Part shown: positions 1-6,321 of the stretch, in pieces
How the letters are laid out: every line of letters begins with the position of its first letter
How positions within the stretch are numbered: position 1 is the first letter of the stretch
NCBI GenBank assembly: GCA_012965455.1
Contig: DTSG01000592.1
Location: 1 to 6,321, forward strand
Source: Planctomycetaceae bacterium
GTDB lineage: Bacteria > Planctomycetota > Planctomycetia > Pirellulales > Pirellulaceae
Direction of reading: 5' to 3'
DNA: 6,321 nucleotides
Notes under the pieces: model-generated
What the model was told of the DNA's origin: nothing
What the model saw: only the letters and a program-made list of their open reading frames with translations
The model's database searches: none
Translations under genes and position numbers: made by a program

Positions 1-62
1 GCGCCGTGCGCCAGGATCAAAGTCCACTTCGCCTGCGGTGAGCCATCCCAAATCAGATCCAT
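1..62 (-). CDS. Alpha/beta hydrolase-like protein, N-terminal fragment (cut by window edge)
   Basis: Only the first 20 codons are inside the window, reading MDLIWDGSPQAKWTLILAHG and then the first two bases of a probable alanine codon. A short N-terminal strand followed by a hydrophobic strand ending in AHGA is typical of the alpha/beta-hydrolase family whose members continue as AHGAGAPMDSPFM, where the His-Gly-Ala loop lies near the oxyanion hole; that continuation is recalled from the family, not seen here. No signal peptide is visible, so a cytoplasmic enzyme is likely. The ATG lies 15 bases after the stop of the cytochrome/WD40 gene and in the same frame, which suggests co-transcription and possibly translation by re-initiation, since no good Shine-Dalgarno sequence is seen. 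The nucleophile and the other catalytic residues lie outside the window, so the family call is tentative. Confidence 0.6.
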   Translation of the reverse strand, partial: MDLIWDGSPQAKWTLILAHG

Positions 63-77
63 GATGCTTATCAGTGA

Positions 78-1424
78 TTACTCTTTTTTACTGATGCCAG
101 GCGCAGCCACAAAACTTAGCACGCTTTTACCGTCCTCGGCATTCCAAATTTGAATGTCGCCATTAAATCCGCCACTGGCAACTCGCTGGGTGTCAGAGTG
201 ATAAGCGGATGATAACGCCCAATCGGCATGCCCAACATATTTTCGCACTTCCTTTTGGGCGGATGCGTCGAGTTGTCTCACCGATTTATCAGCCGAGGCT
301 GCAAAAATAAATGTGCTCGATTGATGTAATTTGAAGACCTCGCCCCCTAACGCTAACTCGCCACTCTTTTTGCCGTCCGTCTTCTTCCACCAGTGGATTT
401 TGTTATCTTTACCACTGCTATAGATAAGTTCGTTGTTGGGATGAAATACAACACCTTGGACCGGTTGTGAGTGTCCACCGTAAGTCACCAATAATTCTCC
501 CGTTTCCACGTCAAACAGCTTGGCAGTTTTATCTCGGCTTGCCGATGCAATTTGGGTTCCGTCTGCATTCCAGGCAATAGCCATAACCCAATCTGAATGG
601 CTGGTGATCGTACGTACTGATTTACCGTCGGCCAGATTAAAGATCTGTATCGCGCCATCCGCACCTGCAATCGCTAATTTATCTCCGTTGGGATTCAGCT
701 GGACATCTAAAACAACATCTGAGGTTGTTCCCAACACCTGTTGTAGTTCGCCCGTTTCGGCGTTAAATAACCGAGTTTCCCCAATCTGTCCTGGGGATCC
801 GCCCCCAGCGATGATCGTCTTGCCGTCGTTACTAAAACGAATCGCAAACGTACGTTGTGCCATATTCTTGATACGCCGGATAAGCGAACCATCTTCAACG
901 CTCCAAATCGTAAGCTCGTAATAACCACCGGCTACTAGTTGATTTCCCGCCGGATTAAATGCAACGGCTGTTACAGGCACGCTCCGAGGATAAGTTTCTG
1001 GTGGATCCGGATAAGTAGGAGCGGGCACAATACTCGCGAGCACTGCCTGAGGATCGTCAGCGTCATACTTTGCGCCTTCTTTGATCCATTGGGTAATTAA
1101 TACAATTTGTTCCTTTGATAACGGGTCGCCTTCTAACGGCATCCGAAAGCATTCATCCTCCGCTATAATTCGCTGCAACATTTCACTCTCATCTGGACTG
1201 CCCGCGGTAATAGCATCCGCTTCCGAGTCACCCGCTGACAGAAAACGTTCATAAGTGTCAACACGATAGCCACCTTCGGCTTTCTTAGACCCATGACAGG
1301 CAAGACAATTGTCGATCAATATAGGCGCGATCGCACTTTTGAAACTGACGTCCTCAGCCTGCAAATTCAAGCACAATGTGCCAAGAAGAATGAATGCTAC
1401 TAACTGTATTCCAGATTTATTCAT
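78..1424 (-). CDS. Exported PSCyt1 cytochrome c / seven-bladed WD40 propeller fusion protein
   Basis: This protein joins a planctomycete-type cytochrome c domain to a beta-propeller. Numbering from the chosen start, residues 1-23 form a signal peptide (MNKSG, a hydrophobic core, then LNLQA before EDVSF). Residues about 27-122 are PSCyt1-like: a heme-binding CLACH motif (Cys40, Cys43, His44), an RMP motif whose Met95 is a likely axial ligand, and a closing WIKEGA helix. From about residue 145 to 440 I count seven WD40-type blades, enough for one closed propeller; HSDW, GHSQ and GHAD turns and strand ends such as IWN replace the strict GH/WD signature. The heme should be attached outside the cytoplasmic membrane. 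An in-frame ATG at 1445 adds seven residues, but it has no properly spaced ribosome site, whereas ATG 1424 has a weak GAGA four bases upstream and starts a cleaner signal peptide. It is probably the third gene of the operon. The partner or substrate of the propeller is unknown. Confidence 0.93.
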   Translation of the reverse strand: MNKSGIQLVAFILLGTLCLNLQAEDVSFKSAIAPILIDNCLACHGSKKAEGGYRVDTYERFLSAGDSEADAITAGSPDESEMLQRIIAEDECFRMPLEGDPLSKEQIVLITQWIKEGAKYDADDPQAVLASIVPAPTYPDPPETYPRSVPVTAVAFNPAGNQLVAGGYYELTIWSVEDGSLIRRIKNMAQRTFAIRFSNDGKTIIAGGGSPGQIGETRLFNAETGELQQVLGTTSDVVLDVQLNPNGDKLAIAGADGAIQIFNLADGKSVRTITSHSDWVMAIAWNADGTQIASASRDKTAKLFDVETGELLVTYGGHSQPVQGVVFHPNNELIYSSGKDNKIHWWKKTDGKKSGELALGGEVFKLHQSSTFIFAASADKSVRQLDASAQKEVRKYVGHADWALSSAYHSDTQRVASGGFNGDIQIWNAEDGKSVLSFVAAPGISKKE

Positions 1425-1449
1425 ATTTCTCAATTCACTCCGCATTCAC

Positions 1450-1473
1450 CGATAAAGGTAGCTACCCAAATCG
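1450..1473. promoter_or_regulatory. Imperfect 24-bp palindrome in intergenic gap, possible operator
   Basis: The gap between the DUF1549/DUF1553 gene and the cytochrome/WD40 gene contains CGAT-3 bases-GGTAGCTACC-3 bases-ATCG. The central ten bases are a perfect palindrome and the outer four-base arms are also symmetric about the same centre; only the three-base spacers break the symmetry. Read outside-in, both half-sites fit CGATWWRGGTAG. With no loop at the centre it makes a poor RNA hairpin, so a binding site for a dimeric DNA-binding protein is more natural than a terminator. It lies 25 bases upstream of the preferred start of the next gene. No clear -35/-10 pair was found beside it, so its function is inferred only. 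Confidence 0.35.
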
Positions 1474-1497
1474 CTATCACGAATTATTTAACTCAAT

Positions 1498-3966
1498 TTA
1501 ATGTTGGAACAAGAATTCATTCGTGTTCAAAATCGCCCAACAAATATCTTCCAACGCCTCGATGCGATTTTCCTTGGAAGCTAAATGACCCAAACTCGCC
1601 TGTAATTCGGTTTCGCTTGGTAATCGACAAACAGCTCGCTGATACAACTGAGAAATTATCTCCGTATCATTTTTCCCCGCTGCAATCATTTTTCGGAAAC
1701 TATTCTTTTCGTCTCGCAACTTGCCATAGACGAGTGGCCCATTAAAGAACTGAATCGCCATGCTTAAATTTGACTCACTGGTCCGCTCACAAGCACACAC
1801 CGTTTGACGATCTGGTTGACCGAATATTTTAAGAAAGTCATTTTTTACTAGGTCCGGTGCGGGCAATTGAGTCGCTTTGGTCCCCACCGGTAACCCACTA
1901 AAGATCTCTGGAATATCCGTAACGTGACAAATAGCATCCAGCAATTGCTCGGCACTTAATAACCGCGGCTGGTAGTGCGAAAAGTACTTCACATCATCTG
2001 TATTAAAATCGTTGGGTTGGTAGCTTGTTTGATACGTTCGACTTTTGAGCATCGTCGCTAAAATTGCTTTTCGGTCGTAGCCACTTTCAACAAACTCACG
2101 CGCGAGCCGTTCCAGCAGTGCTGCATTGCTTGGTGGATTGGTGTCACGGAAGTCATCGGGTGGGTCAACGATCCCTCGACCAAATACGTGACTCCAAATA
2201 CGGTTGACCTCGATCTTGGCAAAAAACGGGTTGTCCGCTTTTGTTAACCACTGTGCAAAATCCTTCCGCGGATCATGTTTATCAGAATCTGTAATCTCGC
2301 CTTGACCTGGTACCCAAGGTTTCATCTTTTGACCAGTACGAGGCTGAGTGACATCGCCGCTGTCGCTAACCCAGATGAACATTTCATTGGGGCGTTTGGT
2401 ATTCTTCCGTTGAATCCGATTGAAAAACGCAGCCATGCCGTAGTAGTTGTCCTGTGTCCAACGCTCAAAAGGATGGTTATGACATTTTGCACATTGTAGA
2501 CGAGCACCCATAAAGACTTGTGAGATCGTCTCCACACAATCATTCATGTCTTTTGCTGTTCGATAGAAATTCCCTGCCGGGTTACTCAAAGTGCTACCAC
2601 TCGCCGTCAACAATTCCACCGCAAATTGGTCATATGGCTTATTGTCTCGCAGTGATCGCTCCACCCAGCGATAATACTTGTGGACTCCTTCCGTTGTCAC
2701 TTGCCCACTCGTCAAACGCAATAAATCGCCCCACTTCAAAGCCCAAAATTTGGCGTACTCGGGTCGCTGTAACAACGCATCTACGAGTACATCGCGTTTG
2801 TTGGCGTTACTGTCTTCCGCGAACTTCTGCACTTCATCTAGAGAAGGTAGGATACCAATCACGTCTAAATACAACCGCCGAATAAATTCTTCATCGGTAC
2901 ATAGATCTGAAGCCAAGTATTGCAGTTGTTGCAGTTTTTCATCAACAAGCGTATCGACATAGTTGTGTACTGGTGGGTCGTTCCATTGAAATCCTTCAAC
3001 ATCTTCAGTGAAGGTCAGAAAACAGGATTCGATAAATTCCAAGTAACGCACGATCACTGCGATTTCACCACGTCGCGCGCCACTCACCAAACCAGTACGA
3101 TCAACATCGGCAACTTCTACGTCCGAGCTCGTATACACGGCCATCTTGGTAACATCGCGAACACTTCCATCGCTGTAGTGTGCCCAAACGCTGATCTGCT
3201 GTCCAAAAGCTGGCTTTTCAAGAATTCGGCCCGACTTTGGATAGACGTCAATACTAACGGGTCGTGGAGCATCCGCGGCGTCCATATGGCAACCTTCCGC
3301 AATCCAATCTCGTACCACCGCATAAGCTGGATCGTCTGTACGAATTTGCCGCCCCCCACCATGAGCTACTTTCATTAATGGTTTCAGCAAGAGCAAGCTA
3401 TTATCAGCATCTAGTGAGTTCGTACGCCGTCCGAAATCTTCCCGTATCAATGTTAGTTCGTCAAGTTTTGGGTCAAATGCTCGCAATGACAAACGGAAGC
3501 CAGCTTTACCACTTGGTGACCCATGGCAAGCGCCCGCATTACAGTTATTTTTGCTCAAGGCGGCAAGCGTATCATATAAAAACGAAACGGGTTGCGGTTT
3601 ATCTTGATTGGATACCGTAGCAGTTGTCGAGATTTTTTTGCCTTTCACTTTGATATCGATGTCCGCGGAGCCATTATCAACGGGGAGAACAACCGACCCT
3701 TGAATCACAGCCACCTGCTCATTCGTAGAAGTTATTTCTGCTTCCCGCGTTAAGTCTCGAATCGAACCATCACTATAGTGCCCTGTAATGACCAATTGCG
3801 ATTCCTCGCGAACGCCCTCTAAAACGATCGCCGGCGGAAATACCTCAACCTGTAATAGCTTGACTTTTTTGGCCGCAGATGCGGGCGAACACAGTAAACA
3901 CAACACGGTCAAAATACCGAGCCATCTTAATTGATAAATATGTTTCATTCGTTTTTCCATAATCAT
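1498..3966 (-). CDS. Exported DUF1549/DUF1553 protein with two Ig-like (Big_2) domains and cytochrome-like module
   Basis: This is a large planctomycete-specific exported protein of unknown reaction. Numbering from ATG 3966: signal peptide about 1-31 (cut after SPASA); first Big_2-like domain about 35-120 with HYSDGSIRDLT; cytochrome-like module about 125-227 with a wide-spaced heme motif CNAGACH (Cys142, Cys147, His148), an AHGGG motif (His202) and a WIAEG helix; second Big_2-like domain about 235-320 with HYSDGSVRDVT; DUF1549 about 335-517, holding a standard CAKCH heme motif (Cys492, Cys495, His496); DUF1553 about 564-815, with the conserved FGQPDR...CACER motif (Cys724, Cys726). The length of 822 residues is normal for the family. 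ATG 3966 overlaps the preceding stop as ATGA and has AAAGG seven bases upstream. ATG 3948 is a real alternative: it has GGAAA five bases upstream and gives a more compact signal peptide (MKHIYQLRW then a hydrophobic core). The protein probably acts in the periplasm; electron transfer is an inference from the heme motifs. Confidence 0.95.
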   Translation of the reverse strand: MIMEKRMKHIYQLRWLGILTVLCLLCSPASAAKKVKLLQVEVFPPAIVLEGVREESQLVITGHYSDGSIRDLTREAEITSTNEQVAVIQGSVVLPVDNGSADIDIKVKGKKISTTATVSNQDKPQPVSFLYDTLAALSKNNCNAGACHGSPSGKAGFRLSLRAFDPKLDELTLIREDFGRRTNSLDADNSLLLLKPLMKVAHGGGRQIRTDDPAYAVVRDWIAEGCHMDAADAPRPVSIDVYPKSGRILEKPAFGQQISVWAHYSDGSVRDVTKMAVYTSSDVEVADVDRTGLVSGARRGEIAVIVRYLEFIESCFLTFTEDVEGFQWNDPPVHNYVDTLVDEKLQQLQYLASDLCTDEEFIRRLYLDVIGILPSLDEVQKFAEDSNANKRDVLVDALLQRPEYAKFWALKWGDLLRLTSGQVTTEGVHKYYRWVERSLRDNKPYDQFAVELLTASGSTLSNPAGNFYRTAKDMNDCVETISQVFMGARLQCAKCHNHPFERWTQDNYYGMAAFFNRIQRKNTKRPNEMFIWVSDSGDVTQPRTGQKMKPWVPGQGEITDSDKHDPRKDFAQWLTKADNPFFAKIEVNRIWSHVFGRGIVDPPDDFRDTNPPSNAALLERLAREFVESGYDRKAILATMLKSRTYQTSYQPNDFNTDDVKYFSHYQPRLLSAEQLLDAICHVTDIPEIFSGLPVGTKATQLPAPDLVKNDFLKIFGQPDRQTVCACERTSESNLSMAIQFFNGPLVYGKLRDEKNSFRKMIAAGKNDTEIISQLYQRAVCRLPSETELQASLGHLASKENRIEALEDICWAILNTNEFLFQH

Positions 3967-6299
3967 TCTGCTGCCTTTACTTGGACAACGATTTTGTTGC
4001 TGCTGGCTTGAACATCCTTGCCAGCATATTTTGTAGTAGCAGTCACCAGCACATCTTGGATTGCTACGACTTCAGCATTTGCTGCCACCTTGATTTCCAC
4101 TTCAATTTCTGATTTGTCTGCGGCGATCGTGAGTTCCTTGGGCACCGTCACGTTTGCGGGTAAACCTTGTACTGCTACTGTTACCGCTTCCGCCTTCGAA
4201 CCGGGCCCCCTCACAACGACCACTTTCATTTTCTGACTTTGGCCAACAGCGATTGCCGCGGCCAATTCCACTGACACGGTAATAGGGTCGATCACTTCGA
4301 TCGTTACCTTGCGAGATACCATTTGCCCTCGGCCAGCGTGCTCGGCAAACGCGTGAACGGTGAATGATTTATCCTTAGCTTGCTCCGGCGTGAGATCTTC
4401 AGCAACGGTAACCGTGATGGCATGAGTACCTTTATTGTCTTTTCCGGCCACGCTCACTCCGGCGGATATATCGCCATAAAATGGCACCAGCGCACCCTTG
4501 AATGCTTCCAACTTACTGTTCGTTGTCATCGTCAGAGTCGTTGTTTTGGAACCCCGCGGGACATAGGCCACAGCGGGTATAAACGCCGGTTCAAAGAACT
4601 CGGCAATCGTTTCCACGGTCGCATATTGAAACAATCGATTTAGATAAGAAGGAGGATGACTCATCATTGTGAATTGCGTTCGTATCCAATCGCGAGACAT
4701 CAGCGGAATTTGCACCGTCTGACCATCAATCTCAGCTTCGCCCACAATTTGGAAATTAACTAGCGCGCCCGCTTTGATGTCCGCAGGGAATCGCACAACA
4801 ACCGTCGCAGCTTTAGCACCCTTGGCAATGACATTCCGATACCACTGCAAACCTGCGATATCGTTCGTTGTCGTTATCGTTATCGGCCCATCATAACCAT
4901 CGCGAACAACAGTCACTGGAAAACTAATCGCGCCGAGTTTGGCATCGACTAGATATTTGTTCTTAGTCGCTTTGTCATTTTTAAGTGACAAAGAAAACGT
5001 GTTGCCTTGCTCGGCGGTAATGAGATAGCCAAAGTTGTTTCCACCTCGTCGCAACAAATCAACTACCTCTAATAAGTACTCGCCTGTTTCCGGAACAACC
5101 CATGACAGCACAAATTCATCTTCATCGGTGACGGCCGCTGCTGCTAATTGAGTGCCATCGACTTTAAGCACACGATATTTTACGACTGCTGGTGATCCTA
5201 AACTGCGTGAGTAGCCACGAAACCGCAAACGCTTGCCCTTCTCCGCTTGAAACTTAAAGAGGTCAACATCACCCGCTTGATCCAACAAGCCACTCGTTCC
5301 ACCGGGCAAGCTAATCGGCGTTGCCTGTTTGAATTCATCGTTAGGCTCTTGTTCAACAGCCTGTACACCGTCTACAGCAATCGCGAGTGCCATGCCTGAG
5401 GCATTACTATTGGCAGCTCTAGCTGAAACTGCCAATAACGTCCCAACTGCATTTCCGTTTTCATAAATCGATGAGACTTGGGCTTCATCCCTAGAGGGCC
5501 CCGTAAAGCCGACAGCTGCTTCTACCCCTGTTTGTATCCCCAGCGGGAAAGCGGTTGTCACGATTGGAAAATTTCCGATTCGCAATGCATAGGGTTGGCC
5601 AGATTTGTATCCGCTATCAGCAACTTCGATGATATACGTTCCCGCCGTCGCAAATTGGTGACGAAATCGACAATCCGAATTCAAGCCATCACTGTCATCC
5701 GCATAGGCAAGTTCATCGCCAGCAGCTGTCAGCAACCTCAATACAGGGTCCATCGAAGACCCGATGCGGCTGGCATATACATCGAAGCTAATAACTTCGG
5801 CGGCTTTAGCTTGAAAACTATAGTAATCGTGTATCGTCCCACTACTCGTTCCAATGATGTTCGTCGGTTGGTCCACCCCTTGGGCAGTACCGGCAGTATT
5901 GTTTTTGCCGCCGTCAGTTGTAGCTGGCAAATCATCGACCATTACCAAAAATAGTTGTGAGACGCCGGTAGCATTGGAGACAACTAATCCGCCCACACCT
6001 ACCGCCGATTTTTCTGTCAATGTGATCGCCAATTTCGCCGTCTTGTTGTCATCCGTTCCCTCCGCAATAGCTAACACTTTGACATCCGCGGCGAAAGTAG
6101 TCCAAGCATTTAACGGCGACGTTAATTCTGTTCCAACAAGAGTAACTTCTGTAGTTTGACCAGGACGAAATGACCGTGGAGAAACACTGGAGATAACCGG
6201 CGCGGCCCAAATAGCGGGTGAACAAGCCGTCAAAACAATAACAGAAAATGCTATTTTCACTAAATTCAATGTCTGCGATAGGGTGCGGCAACATTTCAT
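3963..6299 (-). CDS. Exported protein with TIG-like and pre-peptidase C-terminal (PPC) domains
   Basis: This is an all-beta exported protein of the planctomycete PPC type; no enzymatic motif is visible. The N-terminal 32 residues have a basic start and a hydrophobic core ending LTACSPAIWA; the stretch also fits a lipobox (Leu23-Thr-Ala-Cys26), so it may be a lipoprotein instead of being cut after Ala32. Residues about 34-120 look like an IPT/TIG Ig-fold (VISSVSPRSFRPGQ). A first PPC-like domain lies about 150-242 (DYYSFQAKAAEV, SSMDPVLRLL, DDSDG, GTYIIEVADSGY), a second about 316-430 (EQEPNDEF, DVDLFKFQAEKG, TGEYLLEVVD). Then comes a beta-sandwich with the PVTVVRDGYDGPITI strand pair (about 460-475), a less typical helical stretch (545-572), and Ig-like repeats to the C terminus. 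The ATG is the first after an in-frame TAG eleven to nine bases upstream; no well-spaced ribosome site is seen. Its stop overlaps the next gene, so it is likely co-translated with it. A role in adhesion or scaffolding is inferred. Confidence 0.92.
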   Translation of the reverse strand: MKCCRTLSQTLNLVKIAFSVIVLTACSPAIWAAPVISSVSPRSFRPGQTTEVTLVGTELTSPLNAWTTFAADVKVLAIAEGTDDNKTAKLAITLTEKSAVGVGGLVVSNATGVSQLFLVMVDDLPATTDGGKNNTAGTAQGVDQPTNIIGTSSGTIHDYYSFQAKAAEVISFDVYASRIGSSMDPVLRLLTAAGDELAYADDSDGLNSDCRFRHQFATAGTYIIEVADSGYKSGQPYALRIGNFPIVTTAFPLGIQTGVEAAVGFTGPSRDEAQVSSIYENGNAVGTLLAVSARAANSNASGMALAIAVDGVQAVEQEPNDEFKQATPISLPGGTSGLLDQAGDVDLFKFQAEKGKRLRFRGYSRSLGSPAVVKYRVLKVDGTQLAAAAVTDEDEFVLSWVVPETGEYLLEVVDLLRRGGNNFGYLITAEQGNTFSLSLKNDKATKNKYLVDAKLGAISFPVTVVRDGYDGPITITTTNDIAGLQWYRNVIAKGAKAATVVVRFPADIKAGALVNFQIVGEAEIDGQTVQIPLMSRDWIRTQFTMMSHPPSYLNRLFQYATVETIAEFFEPAFIPAVAYVPRGSKTTTLTMTTNSKLEAFKGALVPFYGDISAGVSVAGKDNKGTHAITVTVAEDLTPEQAKDKSFTVHAFAEHAGRGQMVSRKVTIEVIDPITVSVELAAAIAVGQSQKMKVVVVRGPGSKAEAVTVAVQGLPANVTVPKELTIAADKSEIEVEIKVAANAEVVAIQDVLVTATTKYAGKDVQASSNKIVVQVKAAE
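3974..3978 (-). promoter_or_regulatory. Probable ribosome binding site for the DUF1549/DUF1553 gene
   Basis: AAAGG lies seven bases upstream of ATG 3966, inside the last codons of the PPC gene. Its spacing is good and it supports the start that overlaps the preceding stop (ATGA), an arrangement typical of coupled translation. A competing GGAAA at 3954-3958 sits five bases before ATG 3948, so initiation at either codon is possible. Confidence 0.4.
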
Positions 6300-6321
6300 T
6301 GGCAGAGTCTATTTTCCTTGT

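Noticed and set aside
520..921. Plus-strand open frame of 133 residues
   Set aside because: It lies wholly opposite the WD40 propeller coding region, whose minus-strand frame has clear domain structure; the plus-strand product has no recognisable motif.
1457..1466. GGTAGCTACC read as a transcription terminator
   Set aside because: The palindrome has no loop and no following T-run, so a stable terminator hairpin is unlikely; it is listed as a possible operator instead.
1425..1497. Possible promoter (TTGAGT box) in the gap before the cytochrome/WD40 gene
   Set aside because: A TTGAGT is present on the minus strand, but no acceptable -10 hexamer lies at the right spacing.
2920..3378. Plus-strand open frame of 152 residues
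   Set aside because: It is antisense to the second Ig-like domain and DUF1549 start; no family resemblance, and the minus-strand protein is convincing throughout.
5478..5954. Plus-strand open frame of 158 residues
   Set aside because: It is antisense to the first PPC domain of the exported protein; rich in Arg, Ser and Ile without any domain pattern.
6296..6321. End of an upstream gene overlapping the PPC start as ATGA
   Set aside because: A frame ending in TGA at 6296-6298 is open through the last 22 bases, but that stretch is far too short to tell coding from non-coding.

Overview
The window looks like a piece of a planctomycete chromosome, probably from a Pirellulales-type lineage. The assignment rests on protein families that occur together almost only in that phylum: a planctomycete-type cytochrome c domain (PSCyt1) fused to a WD40 propeller, a large secreted DUF1549/DUF1553 protein with bacterial Ig-like domains, and a secreted protein with pre-peptidase C-terminal (PPC) domains. 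The genus cannot be named from sequence alone.

All credible genes lie on the minus strand, so the region is read from right to left. First comes a 778-residue exported TIG/PPC-type protein (3963-6299). Its stop overlaps the first possible start of an 822-residue DUF1549/DUF1553 protein (1498-3966) as ATGA. After a short gap, which carries a 24-bp imperfect palindrome (1450-1473), follows an exported cytochrome c/WD40 protein (78-1424, or to 1445 with an earlier start). Only 15 bases after its stop begins a fourth gene, cut by the left edge, whose 20 visible residues resemble the start of an alpha/beta hydrolase. The tight packing and shared strand suggest one operon whose promoter lies beyond the right edge. 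No non-coding stretch is longer than about 75 bases. I see no RNA gene, mobile element, CRISPR array or convincing terminator.

The first three products all carry N-terminal export signals, and two carry c-type heme motifs: CXXCH in the WD40 protein, and one CXXCH plus one wide-spaced CX4CH in the DUF1549/DUF1553 protein. The reasonable inference is an envelope-located set of proteins that combines heme modules with beta-rich adhesion or scaffold modules. The biochemical role of these families is not established as far as I know, and the sequence does not reveal a substrate. This gene type is common and multi-copy in planctomycetes, so the window is a typical planctomycete cassette rather than a clearly new system. 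The points most worth checking are the palindrome in the gap, the atypical heme site, and the conserved Cys-X-Cys-Glu-Arg motif.
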